DNA from: Streptomyces sp. NRRL F-2664 | GTDB taxonomy: Bacteria; Actinomycetota; Actinomycetes; Streptomycetales; Streptomycetaceae | Direction of reading: 5' to 3' | Assembly: GCF_000719345.1 (NCBI RefSeq) | Contig: NZ_JOFX01000012.1 | Span: forward strand, 124,001-188,000 | DNA length: 64,000 nt | Part shown: positions 27,696 to 35,796 of the stretch, piece after piece | Layout: every line of letters starts with the position of its first letter | How positions within the stretch are numbered: the stretch's first letter is position 1 | The notes under the pieces: generated by a model | The model's input: the letters and a program-made list of their open reading frames with translations, nothing else | Told to the model about the DNA's origin: nothing | The model's database searches: none | Position numbers and translations under genes: made by a program

Positions 27696-28532
27696 ATGTC
27701 AAAAGATTCCTCTCGACCGTCGGAGTCCCTACCGTTCGCGGAAATCAGCGTTCTCGGACCATTGAGCGTCGAATTCAACGGACAGTCCATCGTGCCCACC
27801 GCGGGAAAACCGCGGCAACTGCTCGCCCTCCTCGCCCTGCGCTGCGGCCGGGTCGTCCAGGTCCCGACCCTGATGGAGGAGGTGTGGGGCGAGGACATCC
27901 CCCGCAGCGGGATGACCACCCTGCAGACCTACGTCCTCCACCTGCGCAGACTCATCGTCGAAGCCCTGCCCGAGGGCTCGGAGCGCACTCCGAAGGACCT
28001 CCTGGCCACCCGGTTCAACGGCTATCAGCTCTCCGTCAAGCCGAAGTCGTTCGACCTGGTCGAATTCGAGTCACTGGCTGGATCCGGTGACAACGCGCTG
28101 GAGCGCGGGGACGCCGAGGCGGCCTCGAAACACCTCCACAAGGCATTGGAATTGTGGCGTGGTCCGGCATTGATGGACGTGCCGGTGGGCCGGGTTCTTT
28201 CCATGGAACTCATGGGTCTCAACGAAGTAAGAATGCGCGTTCTCGAGCAGCGAATTCTCGCGGATCTCTGGCTCGGCAAGAGTGCGAGTCTCGTTCCGGA
28301 ACTGCGCAAGCTCGTGGAACAGCATCCGCTGCACGAGAAGCTCGCCGCGTGCCTCATGATCGCCCACCAGCGGTCGGGGTCGGGCTGGCGCGCCCTGGAG
28401 GTCTTCCGCGATCTGCGCAAGGCCTTGATCAACGAGCTGGGCGTCGAGCCGTCCGGCCGGCTCCAGAGCCTGCACCAGGAGCTGCTGTCGAACGCCACCG
28501 ACCTGTCGCTGCGCGAATACGTCCTGACGTGA
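27696..28532 (+). CDS. SARP-family pathway activator
   Basis: 278 aa from ATG 27696. Residues about 10-105 are the OmpR-like winged helix of SARPs ('LGPLSVEFNG', 'GKPRQLLALLALRCGRVV', 'TLQTYVLHLRRL'); residues about 110-270 are the bacterial transcriptional activation (BTAD) domain ('ALELWRGPALMDVP', 'HPLHEKLAACLMIAHQRSG', 'LINELGVEPSGRL'). Length fits ActII-ORF4/DnrI-type activators. Codon use is less GC-biased than in neighbours (AAA, TTG, ATT, GAA), usual for such regulators; no TTA codon was seen, so bldA control at this gene is unlikely. Probable targets are the heptamer repeats at 29489, 34237 and 40623. Confidence 0.93.
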   Translation: MSKDSSRPSESLPFAEISVLGPLSVEFNGQSIVPTAGKPRQLLALLALRCGRVVQVPTLMEEVWGEDIPRSGMTTLQTYVLHLRRLIVEALPEGSERTPKDLLATRFNGYQLSVKPKSFDLVEFESLAGSGDNALERGDAEAASKHLHKALELWRGPALMDVPVGRVLSMELMGLNEVRMRVLEQRILADLWLGKSASLVPELRKLVEQHPLHEKLAACLMIAHQRSGSGWRALEVFRDLRKALINELGVEPSGRLQSLHQELLSNATDLSLREYVLT

Positions 28533-29458
28533 GCGCGCACGGGGCAGGGGTGCTCAGCGAGGTCGCCGACGGTGTGTTCGCCTACGTCCAGCCGGACGGC
28601 AGCTGGTGCGTGAACAACGCCGGCCTCGTCGTCTCCGAGGGCCGGGCGGTCCTGGTCGACACGGCGGCGACCGAGGCACGCGCGCGCAGCCTGCGCGCAG
28701 CGGTCGTGGCCCGGGGCAGGCCGGTCCCGCACGCGGTGGTCAACACCCACTCGCACGGGGACCACACCTTCGGAAACTTCGTCTTCCCGGAAGCGGCCGT
28801 GTACGCGCACCACGAGACGCGGCGGGAGATGGCGGCAGCCGGCCTCCACCTCACCGGGCTGTGGCCGGAGGTCGAGTGGGGGGCGCTCGAAGTGGTGCTC
28901 CCGGAGGTGACCTACCAGCGCGAACTCACTCTCCATGTCGGGGCAGTGACGGCGCGTCTGATCCACCTGGAGGTGGCCCACAGCACGAACGACACCGCCG
29001 TATGGGTGCCCGAGCGGCGGGTGCTGTTCACCGGGGACGTGGTCATGTCCGGGGTGACGCCGTTCCTGCCGATGGGGTCCGTGGCCGGTTCGCTGCGGGC
29101 GATCGCGCGCATGCGGGCCCTCGACCCGGCGGTGGTCGTGGCCGGGCACGGCGTGGTCGGCGGCATCGAGGTCCTCGACACGACGGAGGCCTACCTGCAC
29201 TGGCTGCAGGAACTGGCCCGCCAGGGCGTGTCCGCGGGGCTGACGGCGCCGGAGGCGGCCCGGGAGGCGGATCTCGGGCCCTTCGCCGGCCTGCTCGACG
29301 CCGAGCGGATCGTGCCCAACCTGTACCGGGCGTTCGCCGAGGAACGGGGCCGCACGCACGGCGGGGCACTGGACATGTCGGCCGTCATCGCCGAGATGGA
29401 CACGGTGTTCGAGGAGATGGCCGCCTACCGGGGCGCTCCCCTGGCCTGCCACGCCTGA
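28529..29458 (+). CDS. ActIV-like metallo-beta-lactamase-fold cyclase
   Basis: 309 aa, GTG start overlapping the SARP stop by 4 bp. Metal site motifs are complete: 'NTHSHGDH' (HxHxDH), a His in 'LEVAHSTNDT', Asp in 'FTGDVVMSG', and His in 'VVAGHGVVGG'. The pattern 'SWCVNNAGLVVSEG', 'LTGLWPEVEWGALE' and 'ADLGPFAGLLDAERIVPNLYRA' closely follows ActIV, which closes the second ring and releases the bicyclic intermediate in actinorhodin synthesis. Translational coupling to the activator gene is unusual and suggests one transcript. Confidence 0.88.
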   Translation: MSAHGAGVLSEVADGVFAYVQPDGSWCVNNAGLVVSEGRAVLVDTAATEARARSLRAAVVARGRPVPHAVVNTHSHGDHTFGNFVFPEAAVYAHHETRREMAAAGLHLTGLWPEVEWGALEVVLPEVTYQRELTLHVGAVTARLIHLEVAHSTNDTAVWVPERRVLFTGDVVMSGVTPFLPMGSVAGSLRAIARMRALDPAVVVAGHGVVGGIEVLDTTEAYLHWLQELARQGVSAGLTAPEAAREADLGPFAGLLDAERIVPNLYRAFAEERGRTHGGALDMSAVIAEMDTVFEEMAAYRGAPLACHA

Positions 29459-29488
29459 CACCGCCGCGGGACGGGGCCGTGGCTCGGC

Positions 29489-29531
29489 TTGACGGTGCTT
29501 CGAGCGGCTCTTGAGGAACTGCTCACAGGAT
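29489..29531 (+). promoter_or_regulatory. SARP box I with -10
   Basis: Three heptamers start exactly 11 bp apart: TTGACGG (29489), TCGAGCG (29500), TTGAGGA (29511). Eight bases after the last comes CAGGAT (29526-29531), a plausible -10. This is the geometry described for ActII-ORF4/DnrI sites. It should drive the NTF2-like remnant, the SDR and the F420-type oxidoreductase to the right. Confidence 0.75.
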
Positions 29532-29533
29532 CG

Positions 29534-29923
29534 GCGACGCCCGCGGGCGCCCGGCCCCCCCCCAGGTGCCCGGGCGCCCCGCTCCGTCGTACCCCCCGCA
29601 CCCGAGCCGGCATCGTCGCCGAACTGCACTCCTTCCACGAGCGGTTCGCCGCCGACCCGGTCCAGCGTCGGCACTGGTTCAACATGATCGACCTCAGCCC
29701 GCGCGAGGACGGCGCCTTCGACGCCGTGTTCTACGCCCTGGTGCTCACCGTCCGGCCCGGGATCAAGGAGCCGGAGGTCGGACCCAGCTGCCTGGTCCGC
29801 GACGTCCTGGAGATCGAGGACGGCCGCGTGCGCAACCGCTCCCGCCGCGTCGAGCACGACCAGCACGTCCAGCACCCCTCCCCCGCCCCGCACATCCCGA
29901 CCGCCCGGCACGCGGCCCGTTGA
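29534..29923 (+). pseudogene. NTF2/SnoaL-like fold protein, N-terminus missing
   Basis: The frame holds a good C-terminal part of an NTF2-like (SnoaL-type) protein: 'FHERFAADPVQRRHWFNMIDL', then strands ending 'VGPSCLVRDVLEIEDGRVRNRSRRVEHD'. NTF2-like proteins act as cyclases, dehydratases or monooxygenase-like enzymes in aromatic polyketide pathways. No credible start exists: the TTG and GTG in frame (29489, 29495) lie inside the SARP box, and upstream codons give a Pro/Arg-rich, non-native sequence around a run of nine C (29555-29563). About 40-60 N-terminal residues expected for the fold are absent. Either a relic or a frame error at the C run. Start coordinate is arbitrary. Confidence 0.5.
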
Positions 29924-29973
29924 GCGGCCGCTGCGGCGCGCCCCACGGCCGTCCTCCGAAGGGAGAACCCCCC

Positions 29974-30705
29974 ATGACCCGCACCCCCGTAGCCCTGGTG
30001 ACCGGATCCTCGTCCGGAATCGGCGCCGCCGTCGCCCGCAGGCTCTCCGCCGAGGGGATGACGGTGGTGGTCAACGCGGCCAGGAGTGTCGACGCGGGCC
30101 GCCGGCTCGCCGCGTCCCTGCCCGACGCACGCTTCGTCCAGGCCGACATCTCCGACGAGGACCAGGCGCGGCGGCTGCTGGACGAGGTCGCCGACACCTA
30201 CGGAGCCCTCGACCTGCTGGTCAACAACGCCGGTGTCACCCGGGCCATCCCGCACAACGACCTGGAGGCCGCCACCGCGGAGGTGTGGCGCACCATCCTC
30301 GGGGTCAACGTCGTCGGCACCTGGCAGACCACGGTGGCCGCCATGCCGCTGCTGCGCGCCTCCGGCGCCGGCCACGTCGTCAACATCTCCTCCGTCGCCG
30401 GCGTCCGGCCGGCCGGCAGTTCCGTTCCCTACGCGGTCAGCAAGGCCGCCGTGAACCACATGACCCGGCTGCTGGCCGCGGCTGTCGGCCCCGAGGTGCG
30501 GGTGAACGCCATCGCCCCCGGGCTCGTCGACACGCCGTGGACGGAGACCTTCACCGAGATCCGCGAGCGGGTCCGCGAAGCCGTTCCGCTGCGCCGCACC
30601 GGCACCCCGGAGGACATCGCCGAACTGGTGGTGGGCCTGCACCGGGCCGCCTACACCACCGGCGAGGTCGTACTCGCCGACGGCGGCGCCCACCTGCTGA
30701 TCTGA
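29974..30705 (+). CDS. short-chain dehydrogenase/reductase (FabG-like)
   Basis: 243 aa from ATG 29974, with GAAGGGAG upstream. Rossmann motif GSSSGIG (residues about 11-17), 'NNAGVT', catalytic Ser in 'VVNISSVAG' region, and YAVSK with catalytic Tyr and Lys. It is a classical SDR distinct from the ActIII-like reductase at 45337. It may reduce a later ketone of the polyketide, comparable with the granaticin SDR that sets the pyran C3 centre, but this is only inference from context. Co-directional with the next gene (14 bp gap). Confidence 0.88.
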   Translation: MTRTPVALVTGSSSGIGAAVARRLSAEGMTVVVNAARSVDAGRRLAASLPDARFVQADISDEDQARRLLDEVADTYGALDLLVNNAGVTRAIPHNDLEAATAEVWRTILGVNVVGTWQTTVAAMPLLRASGAGHVVNISSVAGVRPAGSSVPYAVSKAAVNHMTRLLAAAVGPEVRVNAIAPGLVDTPWTETFTEIRERVREAVPLRRTGTPEDIAELVVGLHRAAYTTGEVVLADGGAHLLI

Positions 30706-30719
30706 GAGGACGACACACC

Positions 30720-31754
30720 GTGAAGCTTGGCGTGAACCTGAGTTACCAGGGCGCCGCGGAGCTGGCCGTCGCGGCCGAACGCCTCGGCTACGACGTGGCC
30801 CTGGCCCCCGAGGGCTACCGCTCGGACGCCGCCAGCGTGCTCGGCCTGGTGGCGGGGCGGACCGGGCGGATCGCCCTCGGCTCGGCCGTGATGCAGATCC
30901 CCGCCCGCAGCCCGGCGCTGGCCGCGCTGACCGCCGCGACCCTCCAGTCGCTCTCGGGCGGTCGCTTCCGACTGGGCCTGGGCGTGTCCAACCCGGATGT
31001 GTCCGAGGGCTGGTACGGGGTCCCGTTCGCGGAGCCCCTGGCGCGGACCCGGGAGTACGTGGAGATCGTACGGCGGGCCCTGACGGGCGAGCCGGTCCGC
31101 TACGAGGGCCGGCACTACCGGCTGCCGTCCTCCGGATCCGGTGCGGCCCCGCTGCACGTGATCACGGAGCCGGCCGGTGCGCCCGTACCGGTGTACCTGG
31201 GGGCGGTCGGGCCGGGGAACCTGACGCTGGCCGGTGAGATCGCCGACGGGTGGATCGGGGTGTTCGCCGCTCCCGAGCAGGTCGCCGAGTCGGTGGCGCA
31301 CATCGTGGCGGGGCGGGCACGGGCCGGGAAGCCGATGGCGGACTTCGACGTGATGCCCTGCCTGGGCACCGCGATCGGCGAGGACGCCGGCAGCTGCGTC
31401 GACCGGCTGCGGGCGCACTACGCCTACCTCATGGGCATCGGCGCCCCGGAGCGGAACTTCTACATCGCGCTCGCCACGCGGCTGGGCTTCGGGGAGCAGG
31501 CCGCCGAGGTGGGCAGGCTCGCCGGCCGGGGCGACCGGGCAGGGGCCGCTGCCGCGGTACCGGCCGGCTTCGTGGAGCTGACCGCGCTGACCGGGCCGGT
31601 GGACCGGGTCGCGGAGCGGATGCGGCAGTACGCGGAGGCGGGCGTGACCACGCTCGGCATCATGATCTCCGCGATGGCAGGCGGTACGCAGGAGCGGATC
31701 GCGGTCCTGGAGGGCGCGATGGCGGCGCTGGAACGGTCGGGTGTGCGCGACTGA
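30720..31754 (+). CDS. LLM-class F420-dependent oxidoreductase
   Basis: 344 aa from GTG 30720 with AGAGGA upstream. Luciferase-like TIM barrel: 'LGVNLSYQG', 'RTGRIALGSAVMQIPARSP', 'GRFRLGLGVSNP', 'TREYVEIVRRAL', 'YLGAVGPGNLTLAGEIADGWIG', all typical of the F420-using branch (methylene-H4MPT reductase-like). It would transfer hydride with F420H2 or oxidise an alcohol. In the cluster it is a candidate for an unusual reduction of the aglycone or sugar. Last gene of the rightward 29.5-31.8 kb unit. Confidence 0.88.
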   Translation: MKLGVNLSYQGAAELAVAAERLGYDVALAPEGYRSDAASVLGLVAGRTGRIALGSAVMQIPARSPALAALTAATLQSLSGGRFRLGLGVSNPDVSEGWYGVPFAEPLARTREYVEIVRRALTGEPVRYEGRHYRLPSSGSGAAPLHVITEPAGAPVPVYLGAVGPGNLTLAGEIADGWIGVFAAPEQVAESVAHIVAGRARAGKPMADFDVMPCLGTAIGEDAGSCVDRLRAHYAYLMGIGAPERNFYIALATRLGFGEQAAEVGRLAGRGDRAGAAAAVPAGFVELTALTGPVDRVAERMRQYAEAGVTTLGIMISAMAGGTQERIAVLEGAMAALERSGVRD

Positions 31755-31785
31755 CGAGGTACCGCCGCCTGCGGCGGCACCGCAA

Positions 31786-31819
31786 GCGGGCGGGGCACCC
31801 GAGGAGGTGCCCCGCCCGC
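31786..31819. terminator. strong hairpin between convergent genes
   Basis: GCGGGCGGGGCACC (31786-31799) pairs with GGTGCCCCGCCCGC (31806-31819): perfect 14-bp stem, 6-base loop. It lies between the end of the F420-type oxidoreductase gene and the end of the convergent glycosyltransferase gene. Confidence 0.85.
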
Positions 31820-31948
31820 GGGCGTCCGCCCACCGCTGCCGTCCCGGCGTGGTCGAGGCTCCCCCTGCGCACGACCCGGGCCCCGGGCCCTGTCCGCACG
31901 GTCCCGCCCGGCGTCCCGAGCGGCCGGAGCCACGCTGTGGGACCCTGC

Positions 31949-33178
31949 CTAGGCCGCCACGCCCGCCGTGATGCGGTCGATCAGTTCGGCCGGGGAGGGC
32001 TGTGCGGCCATCTCATGGCGCACCTGCGCGGCGGCGTGCCGGAAGGACTCCTCGGTGAGGAGGCGGACGGCAGCCGCGGTGATCCGGGCGGCGTCCGCCG
32101 TCGCCGGTGCCACGGCGAGCCCCACGCCGCGGTCGGTCACCCGGCGGGCGCACAGTTCGTTGTCCGCGCCGCTGGGGACCAGCAGTTGCGGTACGCCGTA
32201 GTGCAGGGCGGCCGCGGTGGTGCCCGATCCACCGTGGTGGACCACGAGCGCGCAGTCGCGCAGGATTCCGGAGAGCGGTACGAACCCGGCGGGCACCAGG
32301 TTGGCCGGCAGCGGGCCCAGCGCGGCGAGGTCGGTCTCGTCGTCGGCGAGGACCACGTCCGCGTCCAGAGCGGCGAGGGCGTCGACGAGGAGCCGCAGGG
32401 CGTCGGTGCCGCCGGGCAGCAGGGGTGCGACGGTGCCGAGGGTGAGGCAGATGCGGGGCCTGGTGGGCCTGCGCAGCGCCCACTCGGGCAGCACGGCGCC
32501 GCCGTTGTAGGGCACGTAGCGCATCGGCAGCCACGGCACTCCGTCGTACGGGTCGGCCTCCTCGTGTTCCAGGCCGCCGAGGCTGGGGGCGCGCGGGTCG
32601 ATCCGGCCGAGGAGGTCCGGTTCGCGTTCGCCGAGACCGAGCTCCTGGCGCAGGCGCAGGACGACGGGGCTGTCGTCGGGGACGACACCGAACCGGGGAT
32701 TGGTCCGGGCGGCTTCGCGCACGCCCGGATCGCGCATCGACCAGGACACCCGGTTGCCGACCTCCAGTGCGGGCACGCCGAGGGCCACGGCGGCCAGTTT
32801 GCCGGCCTGGTGGTCGGAGCAGTAGACGACGAGATCGGCGCCGAAGTCGCGGCCGGCGTCGACGGTTCCCCTGGTCATCGCGAGGGTGAACAGGTCGAAC
32901 GGGCGCATCGCGCGGGCGAGTTCCCAGTACCCCTCCGGCAGGCCGGCTGCGTCGTCTCCCCCGGGCGCGGGCGCGTCGGGACCTGCGACCAGGTCCTCGC
33001 CGACGTCGCGGAGGGGGAAGACGTCGACCACCGGTGCCCCCGCCCAGGCGGCCGCCTTCGCCATGTGGGCGGTGGTGGCGATCAGGATTTCGTGGCCCGC
33101 CGCGCGTGCCGCCCAGACGAGCGGTACGAGGGGCAGCATCAGCCCGTATCCCGGTGCGGCCGGAAACAGGATCCGCAT
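31949..33178 (-). CDS. antibiotic glycosyltransferase (GT1) I
   Basis: 409 aa from ATG 33178. GT-B fold of the UDP-glucuronosyl/antibiotic type: N-terminal 'MRILFPAAPGYGLMLPLVPLVWAARAAGHE' is the acceptor-side opening (first residues sufficient to recognise), 'RPRICLTLGT' starts the nucleotide-sugar domain, and 'VVHHGGSGTTAAALHYGVPQL' is the donor-binding motif with the conserved His-Gly-Gly. It should attach the deoxyaminosugar to the polyketide. Follows the broken serine-hydrolase gene on the same strand, 37 bp downstream, and is probably driven from SARP box II. Confidence 0.92.
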   Translation of the reverse strand: MRILFPAAPGYGLMLPLVPLVWAARAAGHEILIATTAHMAKAAAWAGAPVVDVFPLRDVGEDLVAGPDAPAPGGDDAAGLPEGYWELARAMRPFDLFTLAMTRGTVDAGRDFGADLVVYCSDHQAGKLAAVALGVPALEVGNRVSWSMRDPGVREAARTNPRFGVVPDDSPVVLRLRQELGLGEREPDLLGRIDPRAPSLGGLEHEEADPYDGVPWLPMRYVPYNGGAVLPEWALRRPTRPRICLTLGTVAPLLPGGTDALRLLVDALAALDADVVLADDETDLAALGPLPANLVPAGFVPLSGILRDCALVVHHGGSGTTAAALHYGVPQLLVPSGADNELCARRVTDRGVGLAVAPATADAARITAAAVRLLTEESFRHAAAQVRHEMAAQPSPAELIDRITAGVAA

Positions 33179-33215
33179 GGAGGACTCCTTCAGATTAGGA
33201 CGCTGCGATGATTCT

Positions 33216-34155
33216 TCACAGAATTCGGTCGACGCTGCGGAATACGGCCTCGACCAGCCTGCGAATCCTGCCGTCCATGCTCCCCATCACCGCGGATCCC
33301 ATATTCGGCACGTATCCGAATGCGAGCTCGCGCTCCGGGTCGGCGAAGGTGAAGACGCCGTTCGCACCGCTCAGTCCGAAGGAATTCTTCAGTCCGGCGT
33401 CGGCGGGGAACACCGCGCTGTCGGCGAGCTGCACGCCCAGCCCCCAGGTCAGCGGGGTCAGCATGACCTCGCACGTCCCGCTGCTGTGCGGGCGGGCCAT
33501 TTCGGCGGTGAGGCGGGGGCCCACGAGGCGGATGCCGTCGACCTCGCCGACCAGGGCCGCGAACAGCCGGGCGAGGGCGTGGGCGCTGGCCAGACCGCCG
33601 TACGAGGGGTCCTCCACGGCCGGGTCGGCCGGGTCCTGCGACATGCTGGCGATGGTGGCCCGGTAGGTGAGGGTGGTCGGGTCGCGCAGCTCGACGACCT
33701 CGCCCGGGTCGGCGCCGGCCATCAGGGCTTCGGCCTTGGACTCCAGCATGGTGGCGAGGTGGGCGCCGCTGCCGGCGGGGAGCCCGATGTACGCGTCGAG
33801 GCCGAGGGGCGCCGCGATGTGGCGGGCGAAGTAGCGGCCCGCCGTCAGGCCGGTGCGGCGGCGGACCAGTTCGCTCAGCAGGTGCCCGTAGGTGGTGGCG
33901 TGGTAGCCGTGCGCGGTGTCCGGCTCCCACTCGGGGCGGGCCGCGGCCAGCGCCTCGGCGACCGGGGTGTGGGCGCGCAGCGCGGACGGGGTGAGGGGGG
34001 CGTGGTCGAGGCAGACGATCCCCGAGCGCTGCGTGAGGATCGTAGACGCAGACGGCGGCGCCCGCCTCCTCGCCCGCCGCGAAGTTCTCCTCGAAGGCGC
34101 GCGCGACGTCGCCGAACGCGTCCTCGACCTGCCCTGCCTGGGGGTATTGCTGCAC
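33216..34155 (-). pseudogene. serine beta-lactamase-like hydrolase, broken copy A
   Basis: Starts well at GTG 34155 ('MQQYPQAGQVEDAFG...'), runs about 38 codons to 'AAVCVY', then jumps near 34041 to 'LTQRSGIVCLDHAPL' in another frame. Relatives of the class C beta-lactamase/esterase group have about 75 residues here, including the catalytic Ser-x-x-Lys. The remaining part ('GYHATTYGHLLSELVRR' with the second-motif Tyr, 'FTFADPERELAFGYVPN') is intact to the stop at 33216. A frame break plus loss of the nucleophile makes a functional enzyme very unlikely. Copy B lies at 46263-47167. Confidence 0.8.
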
Positions 34156-34172
34156 AGTCTTCCGTCCTTCGC
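33706..34172 (-). repeat. direct repeat, copy A
   Basis: Two blocks inside and before the broken hydrolase gene: 33706-34041 aligns without gaps to 46783-47118 (five mismatches in 336 bp), and 34109-34172 is identical to 47121-47184 (64 bp). Copy A carries 65 bp more between the blocks. Outside, the two genes diverge. Confidence 0.95.
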
Positions 34173-34236
34173 GAGGGGAGGGTGCGGCCGCCCGCCCGGG
34201 GACCCGGGGCGGCTTCGGTCGGCTCCGACCTGTGAT

Positions 34237-34276
34237 GATCCGACCGCCGCTCGGGCCCCGCTCGAATACCGGTCAT
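34237..34276 (-). promoter_or_regulatory. SARP box II
   Basis: Read on the minus strand, four heptamers start exactly 11 bp apart: ATGACCG (34276-34270), TCGAGCG (34265-34259), CCGAGCG (34254-34248), TCGGATC (34243-34237). They lie about 80 bp before the broken hydrolase gene and so before glycosyltransferase I. The -10 is not obvious. The same region must also hold the rightward promoter of the sugar operon starting at 34438; CAGGAT at 34337-34342 is a weak candidate -10 for it. Confidence 0.7.
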
Positions 34277-34437
34277 GTTCCACTCGCAAGGGAATACAGA
34301 AGCCCGCACGGGGTGACCGGAATGGAAATCGTCTGGCAGGATCGGCGCCATGCGATTCCGCACAGAGGCTGTTCTCGTGGGAAAACAGGATTCCCCGGGG
34401 GAATGGGACGGGATTTTCCGGATCGGAAGGTGGCGGC

Positions 34438-35796
34438 GTGTTCTCCGGTATAGCTGAATTCCACGACTGGTACGCGGGGCGGCGCCGTGCCCACGGCTAC
34501 CGGGTGGACCGGATCCCGCTCGACGCCCTCGACGGCTGGCGCACCGACCCCGACTCCGGCAACCTCGTCCACCGCACCGGGCGGTTCTTCACCGTCGAGG
34601 GGTTGGACGTCGCGGACTCCGGCCGGGAGGTGGGCGCCTGGCAGCAGCCGATCATCGTCCAGCCCGAGCAGGGCGTCCTGGGCATCCTGGTCAAGGAGTT
34701 CGCGGGCGTCCCGCACTTCCTGCTCCAGGTGAAGATGGAGCCGGGGAACGTCAACGGCCTCCAGCTCTCCCCCACCGTGCAGGCGACCCGGTCCAACTTC
34801 ACCGGTGCGCACGGCGGCCGGCCCGTCCCGTACCTGGAGTACTTCACCGCGCCGCGCTCGGGCCGGGTCCTGTCGGACGTGCTGCAGTCGGAGCAGGCGT
34901 CCTGGTTCCTGGCCAAGCGCAACCGCAACATGATCGTGCAGGTCGACGAGGACGTCCCCGTCCTGGAGGACTTCTGCTGGCTGGACTTCGAGCAGATCGC
35001 CCAGCTGCTGCGGATACCGAACCTGGTCAACATGGACACCCGTACGGTGCTGGCGGGTGCCGCATCGTGGCGGGACCGCGACGCCGACCTGGTCGCGGAC
35101 ACCTTCCGGGGCGCGCTGGCCCGTTCCTGGGCCGCCGGCAACGTGGCCCTGCACGACACCACCCACCTGCTGAGCTGGTTCACCGAGGCCAAGAACCGCT
35201 GCACGCTGACCCGGCAGCTGATCCCGCTGACCAAGGTCGAGGGGTGGAGCCGGCGCGAGGGGGCCCTGGTCCACGACCGGGACCAGCACTTCGCCGTCAT
35301 CGGCGTGTCGGTCGAGACCGACAGCCGGGAGGTGGCGCGCTGGCACCAGCCCATGTTCGAGCCGCGCAGCCAGGGTGTCATCGCCTTCCTGGTCCGCCGG
35401 ATCGGCGGTGTGCTGCACGTCCTGATGCAGGCCCGGACGGAGACGGGCGGTTTTGACGGGGTGGAGATGGCCCCCACCGTGCAGTGCCAGCCCGACAGTT
35501 ACCGCGGCCTGCCGCCCGAGCGCCGGCCGCGGTTCCTCTCGGAGGTGCTGGACGCGCCCCCGGAGCGGATCCGCTTCGACCGGGTCCACTCGGAGGAGGG
35601 CGGCCGTTTCTACCACGCGCAGAACCGCTACCTGCTGGTCGAGGTCGGGGAGGGCTTCCCGCTGCGGGTGCCCGACGACTACGCCTGGATCACCCTGCGC
35701 CAGCTCACCGACTTCGTGCGCTACGGCAACCACCTGAACGTCGAGGCGCGGAGCCTGCTGACGTTCGCGGGCTTCTACAAGGAGGACGACGAGTGA
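34438..35796 (+). CDS. NDP-hexose 2,3-dehydratase
   Basis: 452 aa from GTG 34438, GGAAGG seven bases upstream. The protein is an internal duplication: '[13 protein letters not shown]' and '[16 protein letters not shown]' in the first half correspond to '[14 protein letters not shown]' and '[15 protein letters not shown]' in the second; '[21 protein letters not shown]' and '[18 protein letters not shown]' are the matching substrate-binding strands. This is the tandem cupin-like architecture of TylX3/DnmT-type enzymes, which remove the C2 hydroxyl of NDP-4-keto-6-deoxyglucose. First gene of the sugar operon; stop overlaps the next start by 4 bp. Confidence 0.92.
   Translation: MFSGIAEFHDWYAGRRRAHGYRVDRIPLDALDGWRTDPDSGNLVHRTGRFFTVEGLDVADSGREVGAWQQPIIVQPEQGVLGILVKEFAGVPHFLLQVKMEPGNVNGLQLSPTVQATRSNFTGAHGGRPVPYLEYFTAPRSGRVLSDVLQSEQASWFLAKRNRNMIVQVDEDVPVLEDFCWLDFEQIAQLLRIPNLVNMDTRTVLAGAASWRDRDADLVADTFRGALARSWAAGNVALHDTTHLLSWFTEAKNRCTLTRQLIPLTKVEGWSRREGALVHDRDQHFAVIGVSVETDSREVARWHQPMFEPRSQGVIAFLVRRIGGVLHVLMQARTETGGFDGVEMAPTVQCQPDSYRGLPPERRPRFLSEVLDAPPERIRFDRVHSEEGGRFYHAQNRYLLVEVGEGFPLRVPDDYAWITLRQLTDFVRYGNHLNVEARSLLTFAGFYKEDDE

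Noticed and set aside
27696..28532. bldA control of the SARP gene through a TTA codon
   Set aside because: Reading the codons, no TTA was found.
33216..34289. Continuous 357-codon frame over broken hydrolase copy A
   Set aside because: Its first ~85 codons are in the wrong frame relative to the genuine N-terminus and are Arg/Pro-rich; the native start is in another frame, so this is a frame artefact of the deletion.
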